Of a DNA stretch of 64,000 nt, positions 1-9,847 are shown piece by piece. The notes under the pieces are model-generated. The model was not told the origin of the DNA. It ran no database searches and worked only from the letters and a program-made list of their open reading frames with translations. Position numbers and translations under genes: made by a program. The DNA comes from Allodiplogaster sudhausi (Eukaryota > Nematoda > Chromadorea > Rhabditida > Diplogasteridae), in assembly GCA_945643635.1 (NCBI GenBank), contig CALZFC010000001.1, positions 7,656,001 to 7,720,000 on the forward strand, given 5' to 3'. The first letter of the stretch is position 1, and the number at the start of each line of letters is the position of its first letter.

Positions 1-1231
1 TCGGAGAAGGTCATCAAGATCTCGCTCCCGTATCACCATACGGCTAACGGGCTGCTTCTTCAACATCTCCACCGAGAAGGGAAAGGATTTGGCAAGGCCA
101 AATACCAGATGAAGTACTACAACCTAGGTATGTTTTCTATTTCTAAAAATCTAAAAAAAACACATGTTACAAGCTTTACACTATTTCCTGTATATATTCT
201 GTTTGTCTTGCAGCTTTCTACTACGACCTTACGAAGGAAATGCAAGACGCAGTGACCGAGTCGAACTTGTCTGAAGAAGATACGGCTGAACGGAAGCCCT
301 CTTCCCTCTTTCTCCAGGACTTTGTTATGGCCGAGAATTTGCGATACACTCATTTCTCTTTCATTTTGTGTCAAACAATCCGGATGGCAGGGTTATCATG
401 CCAAATTGGTAAATTTTTAACTATATTTTTATAAGTTAACTGGTCGTAAGTCCTTTGTAGTTTTGCGGGAGAAGGGGCTCCTGAAAGAAGAGCAAAACGA
501 GCGGAAGAAATTCAAGTTGGACGGTAATTATTTCTCTTTATATGTCCGCTCGATCTAACATATTAGATGTTGTAACTTAATCCCACTTATCACAACAACA
601 TGTGGCTTAAATTATGGTCCGTGGAGGGTTTCAGTGTCGTGAAAACGCATGTTTTACCCTAAGAAATACAATGATCCATATTAAATTTCTTTTTGATTTC
701 CCTGATATCGTAAAGTTTATCATTAGCACTTTAAAGTTTCGATATAACACCGATATATCATTTACTTTATATTCCGCATTTTCATTATCCATATCTTTTA
801 GATGAGGATGAGAAGGAAGAAGCGGCTGAGAAGAAGAAGAGAGACGAAGAAAAGAAACGAAAAGAACAAGACAGGAAGAGAGAGGAAGAGGGGACGAAGA
901 ATGATAATGGTAATACTTACATATTTTTATTTATTTTTTTCCATCGTTTTACAGCTCGAAATCAGGAAACAAAATGTACATTATACTAACACGTTCATGT
1001 ATTGCTTAAGAAAAACTGTTCGGAAAATCAAATGTTTCTTTTTGGTTTTAGTTGTAGTTCTTTTCAATTGAAGGGTTTCCACTGGAAGAGCTGGACGAGC
1101 TGTCTGATGCCGAGCTGCAGACTGTGCACAGCGATGCATTCCAGAAGTTCTACTATGACAGAGGAGACAAGGCGAAGTCACGATCATTGAAGCGCATGGT
1201 CATGACCTTCCACTGCGCGAAGAGAGACTAA
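1..1231 (+). CDS. 3' part of an unrecognised acidic/charged protein gene, five exons
   Basis: I do not recognise this protein. The reading frame is already open at base 1, so the 5' end lies outside the window. Exons that join in frame are 1-127, 214-408, 461-523, 802-909 and 1074-1231, all split after the first base of a codon. The first two exons give a globular-looking segment rich in aromatic residues (KYQMKYYNL at the first exon end). The third and fourth exons give a highly charged Lys/Glu tract. The last exon has an ELDELSDAEL acidic stretch and ends in a basic tail before TAA at 1229. The last acceptor reads TTGAAG instead of a normal CAG/TAG, so that junction is less certain. An AATAAA signal follows at 1289. 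The charged tract suggests an intracellular, possibly nuclear, protein; that is inference only. Confidence 0.6.
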
Positions 1232-1288
1232 AGGGCCTCATTGAATCTCCGTCCCCCTCTCTTCCCTCTTTTGATGCTGTGAATGATG

Positions 1289-1294
1289 AATAAA
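1289..1294 (+). terminator. Polyadenylation signal of the first gene
   Basis: AATAAA lies 58 bases after the TAA stop at 1229-1231 and is the first such hexamer downstream. Confidence 0.5.
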
Positions 1295-1438
1295 AACTGC
1301 ATTCCTTTGTTGACCTTTTTTGTTTCCTTTGTTGACCAATTTAAATTTTGAATAAACCTGAATTAAAAGTTGTTGGCTTAAAGAGAACGAGCGATGTTCT
1401 AAGCTTCCAAATATCTTACAGAACTTTACTCGAAAAAA

Positions 1439-2242
1439 ATGCCTCAAAGGTACAATTTAAATTAGTTACAGTTATTCATATGTTGAATTCACGATTTTTA
1501 TTACAAGTATACCACAAAAACGAATATTTTGATGAACATTACTCGGTTTAAAAGTGTTTTATCTTTGCAACAAGCAGAAAGCTTTTAAACACGGTTCGGT
1601 TAAAAAACACTTCTGTGAGCGTCTCACGTTCCCATAGTTTTTTCCTTTAATTCTGAAAGTAACTTTTTTATCTCTCACTAATATTCTTGTAGCAGTATGA
1701 GTTCTAGATTACTGTGGCTTTTTTTTTTGCTCTCATTCATAACTAATCTCTTTTTCTCCCTCTAATATACTTGTTACAGCAAGGATGGCTCTCGTGGAGT
1801 GGCCGCCGAGTCTGGCGAGGAAGGACAGGAAATCGAAAAAACAGGTATACTCAAATATATTTCCATGTTTAATTTATTTGCGAAGGATGACTCTATTTTT
1901 TCGGAATTAGGGCGTTTAAAATAATAGTAGCACATCGTGAAGCCCATATGGCGTGAGCCAGCTGGGATAGTATATATGGACAACGAAAATTCGTACTAAT
2001 ATATCTCTTATTTGCTTCGATCATAAAACTGATCTTTTTTCACCTTTTCCATAATCTCCCTTCCAATTATCCTTGGGAGGAAAATAGGGTTATTTATCTT
2101 CATTCCACTCGATTTTTTAGAAATGGTTTCGCGTTTTTCTTTTCTACAAGCATACTGTTCATTTTCGATACGGTAGTCTGAGGAAGCTAATCACAGTCAT
2201 CTTCTTATGTTGTTGATGTACTGCTTCCTCCTCTCTATCCGT
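1439..2242 (+). other. Exon-like segments 5' of the LTR insertion
   Basis: A short ATG exon (1439-1449, MPQ then a split codon before GTACAA) and a second segment between a TTACAG acceptor (ends 1785) and a GTATAC donor (1844) are exon-like. Read with the carry from the first, the second encodes a Gly/Glu-rich acidic peptide (AAESGEEGQEIEK); another open frame starts with MALVEWPP. The style matches the acidic exons at 12.1-13.5 kb on the far side of the retroelement, so these may be 5' exons of one gene split by the insertion. The phase joining across the element does not work out cleanly, so the link is tentative. The rest is AT-rich with no gene seen. Confidence 0.25.
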
Positions 2243-2246
2243 ATCG
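2243..2246. repeat. Target-site duplication ATCG, left side of LTR element
   Basis: ATCG directly precedes the TG of the left LTR, and the same four bases directly follow the CA of the right LTR at 11849-11852. Four-base duplications are typical of Ty3/gypsy integrases. Confidence 0.85.
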
Positions 2247-2482
2247 TGTAAGAAGCCAGGCCGCCTAAAGCCTGACTCCTCATCTAGATATATCAATGTG
2301 TAATTACCGACCTGATAATATGCCTCCTGGCTTGCGGTCGGTGCTCGAACCAGCCGCGTTGCAGTCGTGCAGAGCCCCTCTCTGGCGCGCCCTCTCCCGA
2401 GGGGGCGGAGCGTAGAGAGGGAGAGAGTGTGTGCGGCCGTTAGGCGGCCGAGAGAGTGTATGTGGGTGCGCGGGTTTCAACA
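2247..2482 (-). repeat. 3' LTR of the retroelement
   Basis: 236 bp, beginning TGTAAGAAGCC and ending GGGTTTCAACA on the plus strand, without a difference from 11613-11848. It lies after the pol stop in the element's orientation. Confidence 0.95.
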
Positions 2483-2494
2483 TGCCCCCTTTCG
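2483..2494 (-). promoter_or_regulatory. Polypurine tract
   Basis: On the minus strand, CGAAAGGGGGCA directly abuts the 3' LTR, the position and composition expected for the plus-strand primer of reverse transcription. Confidence 0.7.
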
Positions 2495-2648
2495 GAAGCT
2501 TGTCGATCCCCTGGTCGACGGTCGAAACGACGCGACTTTGCGTTTCGGTAACTCCGTGACTGATGTTGTGGTAAAATATGCGGTTATGGTGTGGGGAGTA
2601 TATGCATATGTACATGAGAGACCGGCCGAGCAGTTTGGATGGTGTTAG

Positions 2649-2691
2649 GTTTTTTTTTTTTTTTCTTTTTTTTTTTTCTTTTTTTTTTTCT
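2649..2691 (-). repeat. A-rich homopolymer tract in the element's 3' UTR
   Basis: About 40 bases of T broken by single C residues (A-rich on the coding strand), between the pol stop and the polypurine tract. It is likely to be length-variable and error-prone in assembly. Confidence 0.8.
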
Positions 2692-2716
2692 GCTCAGCTC
2701 GGCTCTTTCGTCTGCC

Positions 2717-5317
2717 TTAATCACGTCTGTAGCGCGCAGGCGGCTGCCTGTGGCGCGTCGATCTTCGGACTGGATGTCCGTCTGTCGTTGTCGGCATCTC
2801 GCGTGGGGTGCTCGACTTCTTGGTCTTCGGAGCTCGTGTTCTTGCAGTGCTCGACGAAGCATTATATTCTGGTTCGGCTTCCTCTGGCTCTTCTTCGCTT
2901 TCCTTCTCGCTCTCTTGGAGGCACTCTGGATTCTTGTTCTTCTTCTTGGGCTCGTAGGTGCGCACATTATTCTTGTGGTGAAACTCGATCCTTCCGTCTT
3001 CTCCTCGGATCGAGATTCGCGGTCCTTGGACGTCGAGCACTTCGAAGGGCCCGTGAAGTCTCGGCGCCAGCTTGTTCTTTGGCGGTTGCCGCTTCACCAG
3101 GACACGATCACCGGTCATGACCTGGCGTTTCGCCACATTGTGCTGCTGCTGATAGAGACGCTCTTGTTCTAGCTCGGCTACATTGAGCTTCTCTTTGACC
3201 AGCTTCCAGACGCTCTGCATGTTTGCCTTGAGCTTGTCTGTGTACGAGGGCTCCATGAAGAACTGGCAGTTCCAGGGATCGTTGCCATTATCTTCCGGAA
3301 TCCTTGGTGTTCTGCCGAAGAGTGCTTCGAATGGTGATGTACCGATTGAACGGTTTGGAAGCGAGTTTACTGCGAAGATGACGAGCGCGAGGTGGATGTC
3401 CCAGTCGTCCTGCGTCTCGTTCACGTGGCTCGCCAGGATTTCTTCGATCTGACGATTGAGACGCTCTACCAACCCATTGGTGGCATGGTGATACGGGGTC
3501 GATGTTGCATGGTCTATCTTCATGGTTCCGAGGAATTCTTGGAATTCGCCGGCGAGGAAGTTCGACCCCCGGTCGGTGACTATCATCTTCGGCGCTCCGT
3601 GCTTGCCGATCACTTCTTCCATGAAGGCGCGTTCGACGGAGGTAGCGCGCTGGTCCTTGAGTGGGACGGCGATGGCGAACCTGGTCAGCGCGTCACGCAT
3701 GGAGAGGATGTATCGGTTGCCGTCGATTGTCTGGGGCAGGGGACCCAGAATGTCGACGTGGAGACGCTCGAAGGGGAGACTGGGCTCCGGGAAGGTGCCA
3801 AGAGGCTCCTTCGTCTCTTCGTGGGAGAACGTCTTTCTCTTCCTGCACTTCAGGCAGAGAGTGACTGCTTCTTCCACGTCCTTCTTCATTTCCGGCCAGT
3901 TGTATCTGCGCCGGATGCACGCGAGGGTGCGGTCGATGCCAGCGTGAGATGCTAGCATCGGGGATGAGTGGAAGTGTTCGACGATTTGCTTGACAATGGT
4001 CTCGTCGCGTGGAAGCATGACGATGTGAGGACTCAGTGAGTTCTTCGGCTTGCGGCAGAGCATTCCGTCGTGGAGCTCGTACCGTGCCTTGGTCTTCGTT
4101 CTGTTTGCTGACAGTGTTTTATTCTTGAGATCCTCGACAGCTTCCCTCATCCAGCTGGTCTTGCTCTGCAGTTCCAAGATTGTGTCCTTGGCGAGCATGT
4201 TGACGGGGACGTCAATCTCGTTGGCAGAGAGTGGCAGAGTTCTCTTGGTTGTCGTCTTGATGGTCTTCGGCTCCTTGGTTTCGTCCGGGGTGTACCGCGA
4301 TAGTGCGTCTGCGATGTTATTCTCCCTCCCCGGCCGATATTTGATGGTCATATTATATTCCATCAGACACATCTGGTATCGCGCCAGGCGACCTTCGAGA
4401 TCCTTCCTCTTGTGAAGGGCTTCGAGAGGCCTATGATCGACGATTGCTTGGCAGGGCACTCCAAGAATGTACGTTCTAAATTTCTTGGTTGCGAAGACGA
4501 GCGCGAGAGCTTCTGCCTCGATGGGAGGGTAGTTTCTCTCGGCTCCGATTAGCTTCCTGCTGGCGTACGCGATTGGCCTTGGCGGATCTGTGTCCCTGGC
4601 GCTCTGAAGTAGAGCTGCTCCGATGGCAATAGACGAAGCGTCGCTCTCGATGATGAACGGGCGACCAGGAAGTGGAGCTGCCATCACGGGTGATGTTGAG
4701 ATGGAGTTCTTGAGTTGCTTGAATGAGCGTTCGTGTTCCTCGGTCCAACAGAAGTTTTCATCCTTCTTAGTCAGCTCGTGAAGTGGGGCGGCGATCTGTG
4801 CGAAGTTCTTGATGAATCGGCGCAGGTAGCTGCACATGCCGATGAATGAGCGGATGGCAGTGATGGTAGTGGGCCTGGGGAAGTCGTTGATGGCCTGCAC
4901 TTTCTGCTTGTCCGTCTTGATCGCGCCATTGGAGATGGTGATTCCCAAGAAGGTGACTTCTTGCTTGGCGAATTCGCACTTTGAGAGCTTGGCCTTGAAA
5001 CCGAAGTTGTGAAGTGCTTGCAGGAGTTCTGCCAGATCTTGGAAATGCTGTTCCATGCTGTCGCTTACGACAAGCAGGTCGTCGAGGTAGACAAACAGTC
5101 GAGCCTTCACTCGCTGTTTGATGTGCTGGACTGCTCGTTGGAAGGACGATGGTGCTCCGCAGAGACCCATGGGCATTCGTCTGAATTGATAAATGCCAGA
5201 GTCCGTCGCGTAGGCGGTGAGATGTCTGTCCTTTTTTTCTGAGAGGGAGTTGGAAGAATCCAGCTTGGAGATCCATCTTGGTGAAGTAGACTGCGTTGGC
5301 AGCCAGGACGACGACAT
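2717..5317 (-). CDS. Retroelement pol, second ORF: reverse transcriptase (C-terminal part), RNase H, integrase
   Basis: This 866-codon ORF covers the later reverse transcriptase motifs, including the YLDD polymerase centre (LFVYLDD, about residue 78), then an RNase H domain with an ESDAS active-site block, then an integrase with an HHCC zinc-binding N-terminal domain (two His in HFHSSPMLASHAG, Cys pair LCLKC), a DDE core (HVDILGP, VTDRGSNF, GLVERLN) and a GPF-type module (LHGPFEVLDV). The tail is a charged Glu- then Lys/Arg-rich stretch; no chromodomain is seen. It synthesises cDNA and inserts it into the genome. Its start is not a natural initiation site: the frame continues the upstream ORF, and the change lies near the T7 run at 5232-5238. 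All visible catalytic residues are present. Confidence 0.93.
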   Translation of the reverse strand: MSSSWLPTQSTSPRWISKLDSSNSLSEKKDRHLTAYATDSGIYQFRRMPMGLCGAPSSFQRAVQHIKQRVKARLFVYLDDLLVVSDSMEQHFQDLAELLQALHNFGFKAKLSKCEFAKQEVTFLGITISNGAIKTDKQKVQAINDFPRPTTITAIRSFIGMCSYLRRFIKNFAQIAAPLHELTKKDENFCWTEEHERSFKQLKNSISTSPVMAAPLPGRPFIIESDASSIAIGAALLQSARDTDPPRPIAYASRKLIGAERNYPPIEAEALALVFATKKFRTYILGVPCQAIVDHRPLEALHKRKDLEGRLARYQMCLMEYNMTIKYRPGRENNIADALSRYTPDETKEPKTIKTTTKRTLPLSANEIDVPVNMLAKDTILELQSKTSWMREAVEDLKNKTLSANRTKTKARYELHDGMLCRKPKNSLSPHIVMLPRDETIVKQIVEHFHSSPMLASHAGIDRTLACIRRRYNWPEMKKDVEEAVTLCLKCRKRKTFSHEETKEPLGTFPEPSLPFERLHVDILGPLPQTIDGNRYILSMRDALTRFAIAVPLKDQRATSVERAFMEEVIGKHGAPKMIVTDRGSNFLAGEFQEFLGTMKIDHATSTPYHHATNGLVERLNRQIEEILASHVNETQDDWDIHLALVIFAVNSLPNRSIGTSPFEALFGRTPRIPEDNGNDPWNCQFFMEPSYTDKLKANMQSVWKLVKEKLNVAELEQERLYQQQHNVAKRQVMTGDRVLVKRQPPKNKLAPRLHGPFEVLDVQGPRISIRGEDGRIEFHHKNNVRTYEPKKKNKNPECLQESEKESEEEPEEAEPEYNASSSTARTRAPKTKKSSTPREMPTTTDGHPVRRSTRHRQPPARYRRD

Positions 5318-8300
5318 CTTGGATGTTTGGAATGAGATAGAATTCCTTCACTGTTGCTGAGTTCAGCATTCTGTAGTCGACAGTGAATCTCCAAGTGCTA
5401 TCTTTCTTCTTGACGAGAACGACTGGGCTCACGAATGCCGAGTCGCTTGGCTCGATGACTCCTTCGTTGAGCAGATCTCTTACTTGCTTCTCGATTTCTT
5501 CCTTCTTCGACAGTGGGATGCGCTGAGTGCGTGGTCGGAGCGGTGATTTGCTTTTGTCAAGCTCGATCTTGTGGTCGATCGGACCGTTGAAGCAACCCAG
5601 CTTGTTGTCCCAGCTGTAGAAGGAATTCCGATGTTCCAGGATGATGTCGTGGAGTCTCTTGGCATGTTCACTTGGCAGAGTTGCAGTTGCCTTCTCGACT
5701 TGTCGCAGAAATTCTTCTTTCTCGGGAAAGCTTGGTAGGTCAGACTCCCAGTCAGCTTCTGGGCTCGCTTCGTCGTTTCTTTGGCCTTCCTGGGCGATAG
5801 CAAAGATGTCTCCGACTGGAGTTTCTTCGTGGACGACCATTGGCACTGCATTGTGGTTGTGCACAGTGACGAAGGTTGTTGTCTGACCGGGAAGTGGATT
5901 GAAGATAAAGTTCTCAAAGCTCCACTCCGTCCGTTGGAATGGTGAGATCAAGAATTTCTGGTTGTCGTTGTGGTTGTCGAGAGTCATTGCAATCTCCACC
6001 TTGCCTTTGCTGTTCGCTTGGATGTGCGATCTCGAGGTGGTCTTGACTTGTCCGATGTGGATCTTCTCTTCGTTGTAGCCATCACGCTTTACCAGTGGGA
6101 TGATGACGCCTCCAAGGTGAAGTTCGTGTTTGTCTGGACGAAGGAGAGCTGGTCTTTCGCGTTCATCAAGGGCTCGCATCGTGTCCAGTCCGATCAGGGC
6201 TGCGGCTGGGCAGTCCTTGTCAGCGGCCACTTGGAATGTTTGCTTGAGATGTTCGTTGCCAATTCGGAGGTTCAGGTCGACTTCGGCTATGAAGTGAATC
6301 GGGGTGCCGTTTGCGGCGAAAGCCCTAGTGCTCGTTGGTCGAAATGAGCCTCCTTTGTCGATCTTTTTGGCGAACGACAATCTGATGATGGAGATAGCGG
6401 CACCAGAGTCCCACAACGCCGTGACTCTGCGATCTTCGATTGAGATGGGAACATACGGAAGGTTGGCCGAACCTTCGTTGATGTTCGCGATAAAGCGGAA
6501 GATTTGCGCATTTTCCGGCAGAGATTGGTATCTGATGTTGTTGTGGAGACGTGCGCTATCTACTGGTGGCGCTGATGGAGCTGTCTTCTTGGTGGTGGCG
6601 GGTTCTGACGTGGTACTGTTGGCTACCGTTGTGCTGTTGATGTTCATCAGAGGAAGTCCGGTTACTGCTGTGGTCATGGAACGGAAGATGTAAAATTTGG
6701 CTAGAAATCCGATGATGACGACGAGAATCACTACGCCTAGTGCTATTCCAACGATGACGACGACCTTCGTTGTGAAGAAGGATGTGATGCCTGAGATGCC
6801 GTCTCGGACTGCAGCAGATGAATTCTCCAGGCCTTCCTTGATGAGTTCAGCGTTAGACTTGGCGGCTGGTGGCCCTCTGCTTGCGTCACGCCCGACGATG
6901 TTGAGGAATCGGATTTGCTGGCGTCTTATTGCAGAGAGGCTTGCGCCGTAGCTGACTGCTAGCATCAAAGGGAAACTGCTAGTCTTCACGTTCTGGTAAA
7001 AGTCTCCGGCGACCATGTCGAGATGTCGTACTTCTGGTGGGTCAGGAAGACCAGGGCCGGGCAAGGATGTGACATTCCTTCTGCCGAATGTGTCAACGAA
7101 TGTTCCGTTTTCATTCAGCCACACCTCTTCCACAGTGTTCCGGCAGTCGATTACAGTATGGACTGTCGTCAGATCTTGAGTACCAGGAACAATGAAGAGG
7201 GTGTCGTTCTTGTTCGTGATGACGGGAACTTGTCCGTAGCACACGCCCTTGATCTCCTTGCTACGGATGATTTCTTTTATCTGCACAGAGTCGCACTTGG
7301 TGATCTTGATGATGTTGTGTCCGACGAATTGAGCGGCAACGTCTTCTCGTCCGAGGATGGTTCTGATGCCGACGGTGGCGTCAATGCGAGTGAGAGCGTT
7401 CCAGATTGAGATTTGTCGGTTCTGAATCTCACAGATCGTCTGAAATGCCGTGTTGAAGAGCTGTTTTGATTCTTCACGGATTATCTCGCTCGCATAGTTG
7501 ATCTTCTGGTTGATGTTCATGTCCGTTAGCCTTCTTCTCATGTTTTCTTCACCATCGTAGAAAGCTTTCATCAGTTGAATGTGGCTTTCTGTGCCAATGC
7601 TACCTTCTTCGGCTCCTCGGGAAGTTCGAGTACGATTCAGTTGCGCGATGGGCCTCGGCCTTGCTCTTTCGTCGGAAAATGGAGGTGGAGTAGTCGTCGA
7701 TGTGGTGGGTCTTCGGTATGCCAGATCTTCGAGTTCTCTGTCAGATGGTCTTGCCGTAGTCGTTGGAGAAAATGTGTGCTCAGAGAATCGTGTTCTTGCG
7801 ATTTCTTGCGACATGTTGTAGATCTGAGAGAAGTGGGGAAAGGTGAGGACGGCGCCTCCAGTTGTCAGATGTGGAGGGGTGGTGAAGCAAGGATAGAGAT
7901 GGTCAGCAAGCTTCTCGTTAGAGAACGTGAATGCGCTTTGAGTGCTTTCCATTACTACCTGCTTATCACTGACAAGTGCGTTAGCAGTCATTGCCTTCAT
8001 GAAGGAACAACGACTATGCGCAGGCTCTTGTCTCTCCCCGATCATCGTGCTCTTGTCGTTCGTGCATGAGAGCTCGTCCACACGACATCCGTTCTTGTTG
8101 GTCATCAGAGAACTGATTATGGTTTCGTCTTCGCCGATGGTTCCACCGACTCCTTTCTCCAGGATGAATTGCTCTTGCGTTTCGCAGGCGATACCAGGAG
8201 CGATGTGGCGAGATGGATAGTTGTCCACCCATTCCGTGAGCCAGATGTTCGGAGCAGTGCTGTTGGAGAGCAAAGGCTTGTTATTCCATTGCTTGTTCTC

Positions 8301-9611
8301 AGCTGCTTTCCGACAATCTTCAGCTGTGGGTGGTTGGTGGTGGCTCGTTGCTTGTGTTGATGACCAGTCAGTTGCAATCCACAGAAAGTAGTTGGCGCAC
8401 TGCACGTATTTCTCAATAGTGCAAAGATACGCGGTGAATTCTCGGTAGGTTTCGTTTCGGACGAAGACGTTGGTGAGGATGGGAACTACTGCACTCGGAT
8501 TGTTCGGCGTGCAGTCTCTGATTGCGGGAGGGGTGATGAGGACACCGCCTGCATCGGGACGACAGATCTGCAGTCCGGACGCGGCTTGGATAACTGTGAC
8601 GACGATGGCCATGAAGAAATAGGCTGCAGCGCGTCCGCCGCCTGCTCTTCCTCTGTAGCCACCTCTGTCTCCTCTGGTGCCTCGGCCTCCTCTGGTTCCC
8701 CTTCCTCTGCGATTTCCTCTGTCTGCGTTGAAGTTGTTGCCGTAGTTGTGGTTGTAGCCGTTGTAGCCGAATCCATTGTTGCTGTAGTTGTCGTTGCCGT
8801 AGTTGGTGTTGCCGTAGCCGTTGCGAGAGTAGTTACCACGGAATGGGCTCCTCGGGCGACCTCGGAATCCGCGGGGTGAGGTGCTTCGATGACGAGAGGA
8901 GCTTCTGAAGTTTCTGTCTCGGCTCTGGCTTCGGCGGCGATCGTCGCGTTGGACGTGGATGTTGGACACTGCCTGGGTGAGGCGTTCAATAGAGTCCAGC
9001 ATCTGGGGCTCTCCAGTGTCGGCAAAGTTGACCGACTTCACTTCACGTCGACGATTCGCCTTGGCAAGAATGGCTTCGAGGTGCTTTGCCTTGTTGACGG
9101 CGTTCTTGTATGTTCCAGGCATTGTCTTCTCGACTTCGAGCTGGAGAGGGTCTTTGAGACCAGCCAGGAACAGTTTGAGCATCCGATCTTCTCGCTTCGC
9201 CTTGTCTGGGATGGCTCTGCGAGCGAGAGCTTCGAGCCGGTTGGCGAAACAGGCGACAGATTCGTGTGTCTGTCGGTATGCCTCGAGTTCGGCTTCGATC
9301 ACCAGAAGGTCTGCTGCGCTTCCTCCGAGCTCGGCCTTCAGAGCCATGACGAATTCTTCCCAGTTGTTATCGCTTGTTCGCAACTCATCCGAGATGTTCT
9401 GCGCCTTGGCTCGCTCTTCTCCTCTCAAGGCTGAGAGCGCCACGAACTTGGCGATGGCGATGGAAGGCAACAGGGCTTGAAGGTGGTCCGCGAGTCGAAA
9501 GTTGAAGTCTCCGAATGTCTCCTTCAGCGGGTTGTACGGCTCCAGCTGTAGCGCTCGTTGAAGTCGTTGCTCTTCCAACATGGATTGCTGGATACCAATG
9601 AACTGCTCCAT
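4767..9611 (-). CDS. Retroelement first ORF: Gag, glycoprotein-like module, protease, start of reverse transcriptase
   Basis: A 1614-codon ORF. Residues 1-190 are a Gag-like helical domain (MEQFIGIQQS start; HESVACFANRLEAL block). Residues 225-327 are an Arg/Ser- then Gly/Tyr/Asn- and RGG-rich tract where a CCHC knuckle would be expected. Residues 330-346 are hydrophobic, signal-peptide-like. Residues 347-945 hold about 15 Cys and at least eight N-glycosylation sequons, and 950-975 form a strong membrane anchor. Protease follows with WDSGAA at about 1067-1072, then reverse transcriptase with TVDYRMLN and KMDLQAGF. The last 150 or so codons are out-of-frame reading past the T7 run. Fusion of a glycoprotein-like module between Gag and protease without an internal stop is unusual. 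Confidence 0.9.
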   Translation of the reverse strand: MEQFIGIQQSMLEEQRLQRALQLEPYNPLKETFGDFNFRLADHLQALLPSIAIAKFVALSALRGEERAKAQNISDELRTSDNNWEEFVMALKAELGGSAADLLVIEAELEAYRQTHESVACFANRLEALARRAIPDKAKREDRMLKLFLAGLKDPLQLEVEKTMPGTYKNAVNKAKHLEAILAKANRRREVKSVNFADTGEPQMLDSIERLTQAVSNIHVQRDDRRRSQSRDRNFRSSSRHRSTSPRGFRGRPRSPFRGNYSRNGYGNTNYGNDNYSNNGFGYNGYNHNYGNNFNADRGNRRGRGTRGGRGTRGDRGGYRGRAGGGRAAAYFFMAIVVTVIQAASGLQICRPDAGGVLITPPAIRDCTPNNPSAVVPILTNVFVRNETYREFTAYLCTIEKYVQCANYFLWIATDWSSTQATSHHQPPTAEDCRKAAENKQWNNKPLLSNSTAPNIWLTEWVDNYPSRHIAPGIACETQEQFILEKGVGGTIGEDETIISSLMTNKNGCRVDELSCTNDKSTMIGERQEPAHSRCSFMKAMTANALVSDKQVVMESTQSAFTFSNEKLADHLYPCFTTPPHLTTGGAVLTFPHFSQIYNMSQEIARTRFSEHTFSPTTTARPSDRELEDLAYRRPTTSTTTPPPFSDERARPRPIAQLNRTRTSRGAEEGSIGTESHIQLMKAFYDGEENMRRRLTDMNINQKINYASEIIREESKQLFNTAFQTICEIQNRQISIWNALTRIDATVGIRTILGREDVAAQFVGHNIIKITKCDSVQIKEIIRSKEIKGVCYGQVPVITNKNDTLFIVPGTQDLTTVHTVIDCRNTVEEVWLNENGTFVDTFGRRNVTSLPGPGLPDPPEVRHLDMVAGDFYQNVKTSSFPLMLAVSYGASLSAIRRQQIRFLNIVGRDASRGPPAAKSNAELIKEGLENSSAAVRDGISGITSFFTTKVVVIVGIALGVVILVVIIGFLAKFYIFRSMTTAVTGLPLMNINSTTVANSTTSEPATTKKTAPSAPPVDSARLHNNIRYQSLPENAQIFRFIANINEGSANLPYVPISIEDRRVTALWDSGAAISIIRLSFAKKIDKGGSFRPTSTRAFAANGTPIHFIAEVDLNLRIGNEHLKQTFQVAADKDCPAAALIGLDTMRALDERERPALLRPDKHELHLGGVIIPLVKRDGYNEEKIHIGQVKTTSRSHIQANSKGKVEIAMTLDNHNDNQKFLISPFQRTEWSFENFIFNPLPGQTTTFVTVHNHNAVPMVVHEETPVGDIFAIAQEGQRNDEASPEADWESDLPSFPEKEEFLRQVEKATATLPSEHAKRLHDIILEHRNSFYSWDNKLGCFNGPIDHKIELDKSKSPLRPRTQRIPLSKKEEIEKQVRDLLNEGVIEPSDSAFVSPVVLVKKKDSTWRFTVDYRMLNSATVKEFYLIPNIQDVVVLAANAVYFTKMDLQAGFFQLPLRKKGQTSHRLRDGLWHLSIQTNAHGSLRSTIVLPTSSPAHQTASEGSTVCLPRRPACRKRQHGTAFPRSGRTPASTSQLRFQGQALKVRIRQARSHLLGNHHLQWRDQDGQAESAGHQRLPQAHYHHCHPLIHRHVQLPAPIHQELRTDRRPTSRAD
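6672..8621 (-). other. Envelope-glycoprotein-like module inside the Gag-Pol ORF
   Basis: About 650 residues with the layout of a type I membrane glycoprotein: hydrophobic leader (YFFMAIVVTVIQ), Cys-rich ectodomain with many NxS/T sequons, a Thr/Pro-rich and Arg-rich hinge around residues 615-665 that could hold a processing site, a second domain with paired Cys (TKCDSV, VCYGQVPV, IDCRNT), a membrane-proximal region and one long transmembrane helix. The VCYGQVPV block recalls glycoproteins of some invertebrate negative-strand viruses and of envelope-bearing BEL/Pao elements; this is recall, not a search. It is collinear with Gag and protease, so release would need host signal peptidase and the element's own protease. 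Confidence 0.6.
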
Positions 9612-9847
9612 GTTGGCCGATGAGGAGGGTCGGCGATGAAGCCGGCCTTCTCTTGACGAGATCTTCAGAGGCGATGTGAACGACCGAAGGGACGCGGGTG
9701 AGGCAGACTAACAATATTGACAATTATGTGAATGAGTGAGATGGAATGAATAATAAAAATTAAAACAGTTTTCTGGCAGTTTTTTTGCTAGAAATATCCT
9801 GAAAATATTGGATTGTTCTCCGTGTATAAAAAGACAGGGAGGTTGGA

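Noticed and set aside
2578..3955. Plus-strand open frames over the retroelement pol
   Set aside because: They are antisense to integrase and have no recognisable domain.
8486..9025. Thr/Ala/Glu-rich frames over the Gag RGG tract, both strands
   Set aside because: Low-complexity alternative readings of the repetitive Gag coding sequence.
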